Shown: positions 6,942 to 6,954 of the stretch, in pieces
How the letters are laid out: every line of letters starts with the position of its first letter
Position numbering within the stretch: the first letter of the stretch is position 1
NCBI GenBank assembly: GCA_002427615.1
Contig: DIFH01000147.1
Coordinates: 1 to 6,954, forward strand
Direction: 5' to 3'
Origin: Paludibacter sp. UBA5753
Lineage (GTDB): Bacteria; Bacteroidota; Bacteroidia; Bacteroidales; Paludibacteraceae
Length of the DNA: 6,954 nucleotides
Notes under the pieces: generated by a model
What the model was told of the DNA's origin: nothing
What the model saw: only the letters and a program-made list of their open reading frames with translations
Database searches by the model: none
Translations under genes and position numbers: made by a program

Positions 6942-6954
6942 TTAGAAAAATGGT

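Overview
The window is AT-rich, with all five convincing genes on the + strand. It looks like Bacteroidota DNA (class not resolvable). Three things point there: a CBM9-like/DUF5916 outer-membrane-type protein whose N-terminus resembles a Bacteroidota secretion signal, a TAnnTTTG-type promoter in front of hsdR, and the lack of Shine-Dalgarno sequences before the genes. None of this is a species call.

Layout. Nucleotides 1-2136 hold a large DUF5916 gene that is open at the left edge of the window; its true start and part of its signal peptide lie outside. Nucleotides 2137-2353 are a spacer dominated by a ~130-base imperfect inverted repeat (2207-2336) that resembles an integron attC recombination site. 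It ends in a GTTGGGT core 17 bases before the next ATG. Nucleotides 2354-3728 hold two genes overlapping by 14 bases: a uracil-DNA-glycosylase-fold protein and a short member of the agmatine/peptidylarginine deiminase family with its catalytic residues intact. Nucleotides 3729-3924 are a second spacer with a small hairpin and a good Bacteroidota promoter. Nucleotides 3925-6456 hold a complete type I restriction endonuclease subunit (HsdR, EcoEI/EcoAI type). Nucleotides 6457-6918 hold an IS200/IS605-like (Y1, HUH) transposase whose ATG directly follows the hsdR stop codon in the same frame. A GC-rich palindrome lies 10 bases past its stop, close to the right edge.

How the parts fit. The window reads as accessory DNA next to an ordinary outer-membrane protein gene. 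HsdR is the motor and nuclease of a type I restriction system; the methylase (hsdM) and specificity (hsdS) genes it needs are not in the window and would be expected to the right, beyond the transposase gene. The glycosylase-fold/deiminase pair is the least ordinary part: a compact, coupled two-gene unit entered through an attC-like structure, with no obvious shared pathway. A cassette-type acquisition is plausible but only the left boundary looks right. No CRISPR array, tRNA or rRNA was recognised.
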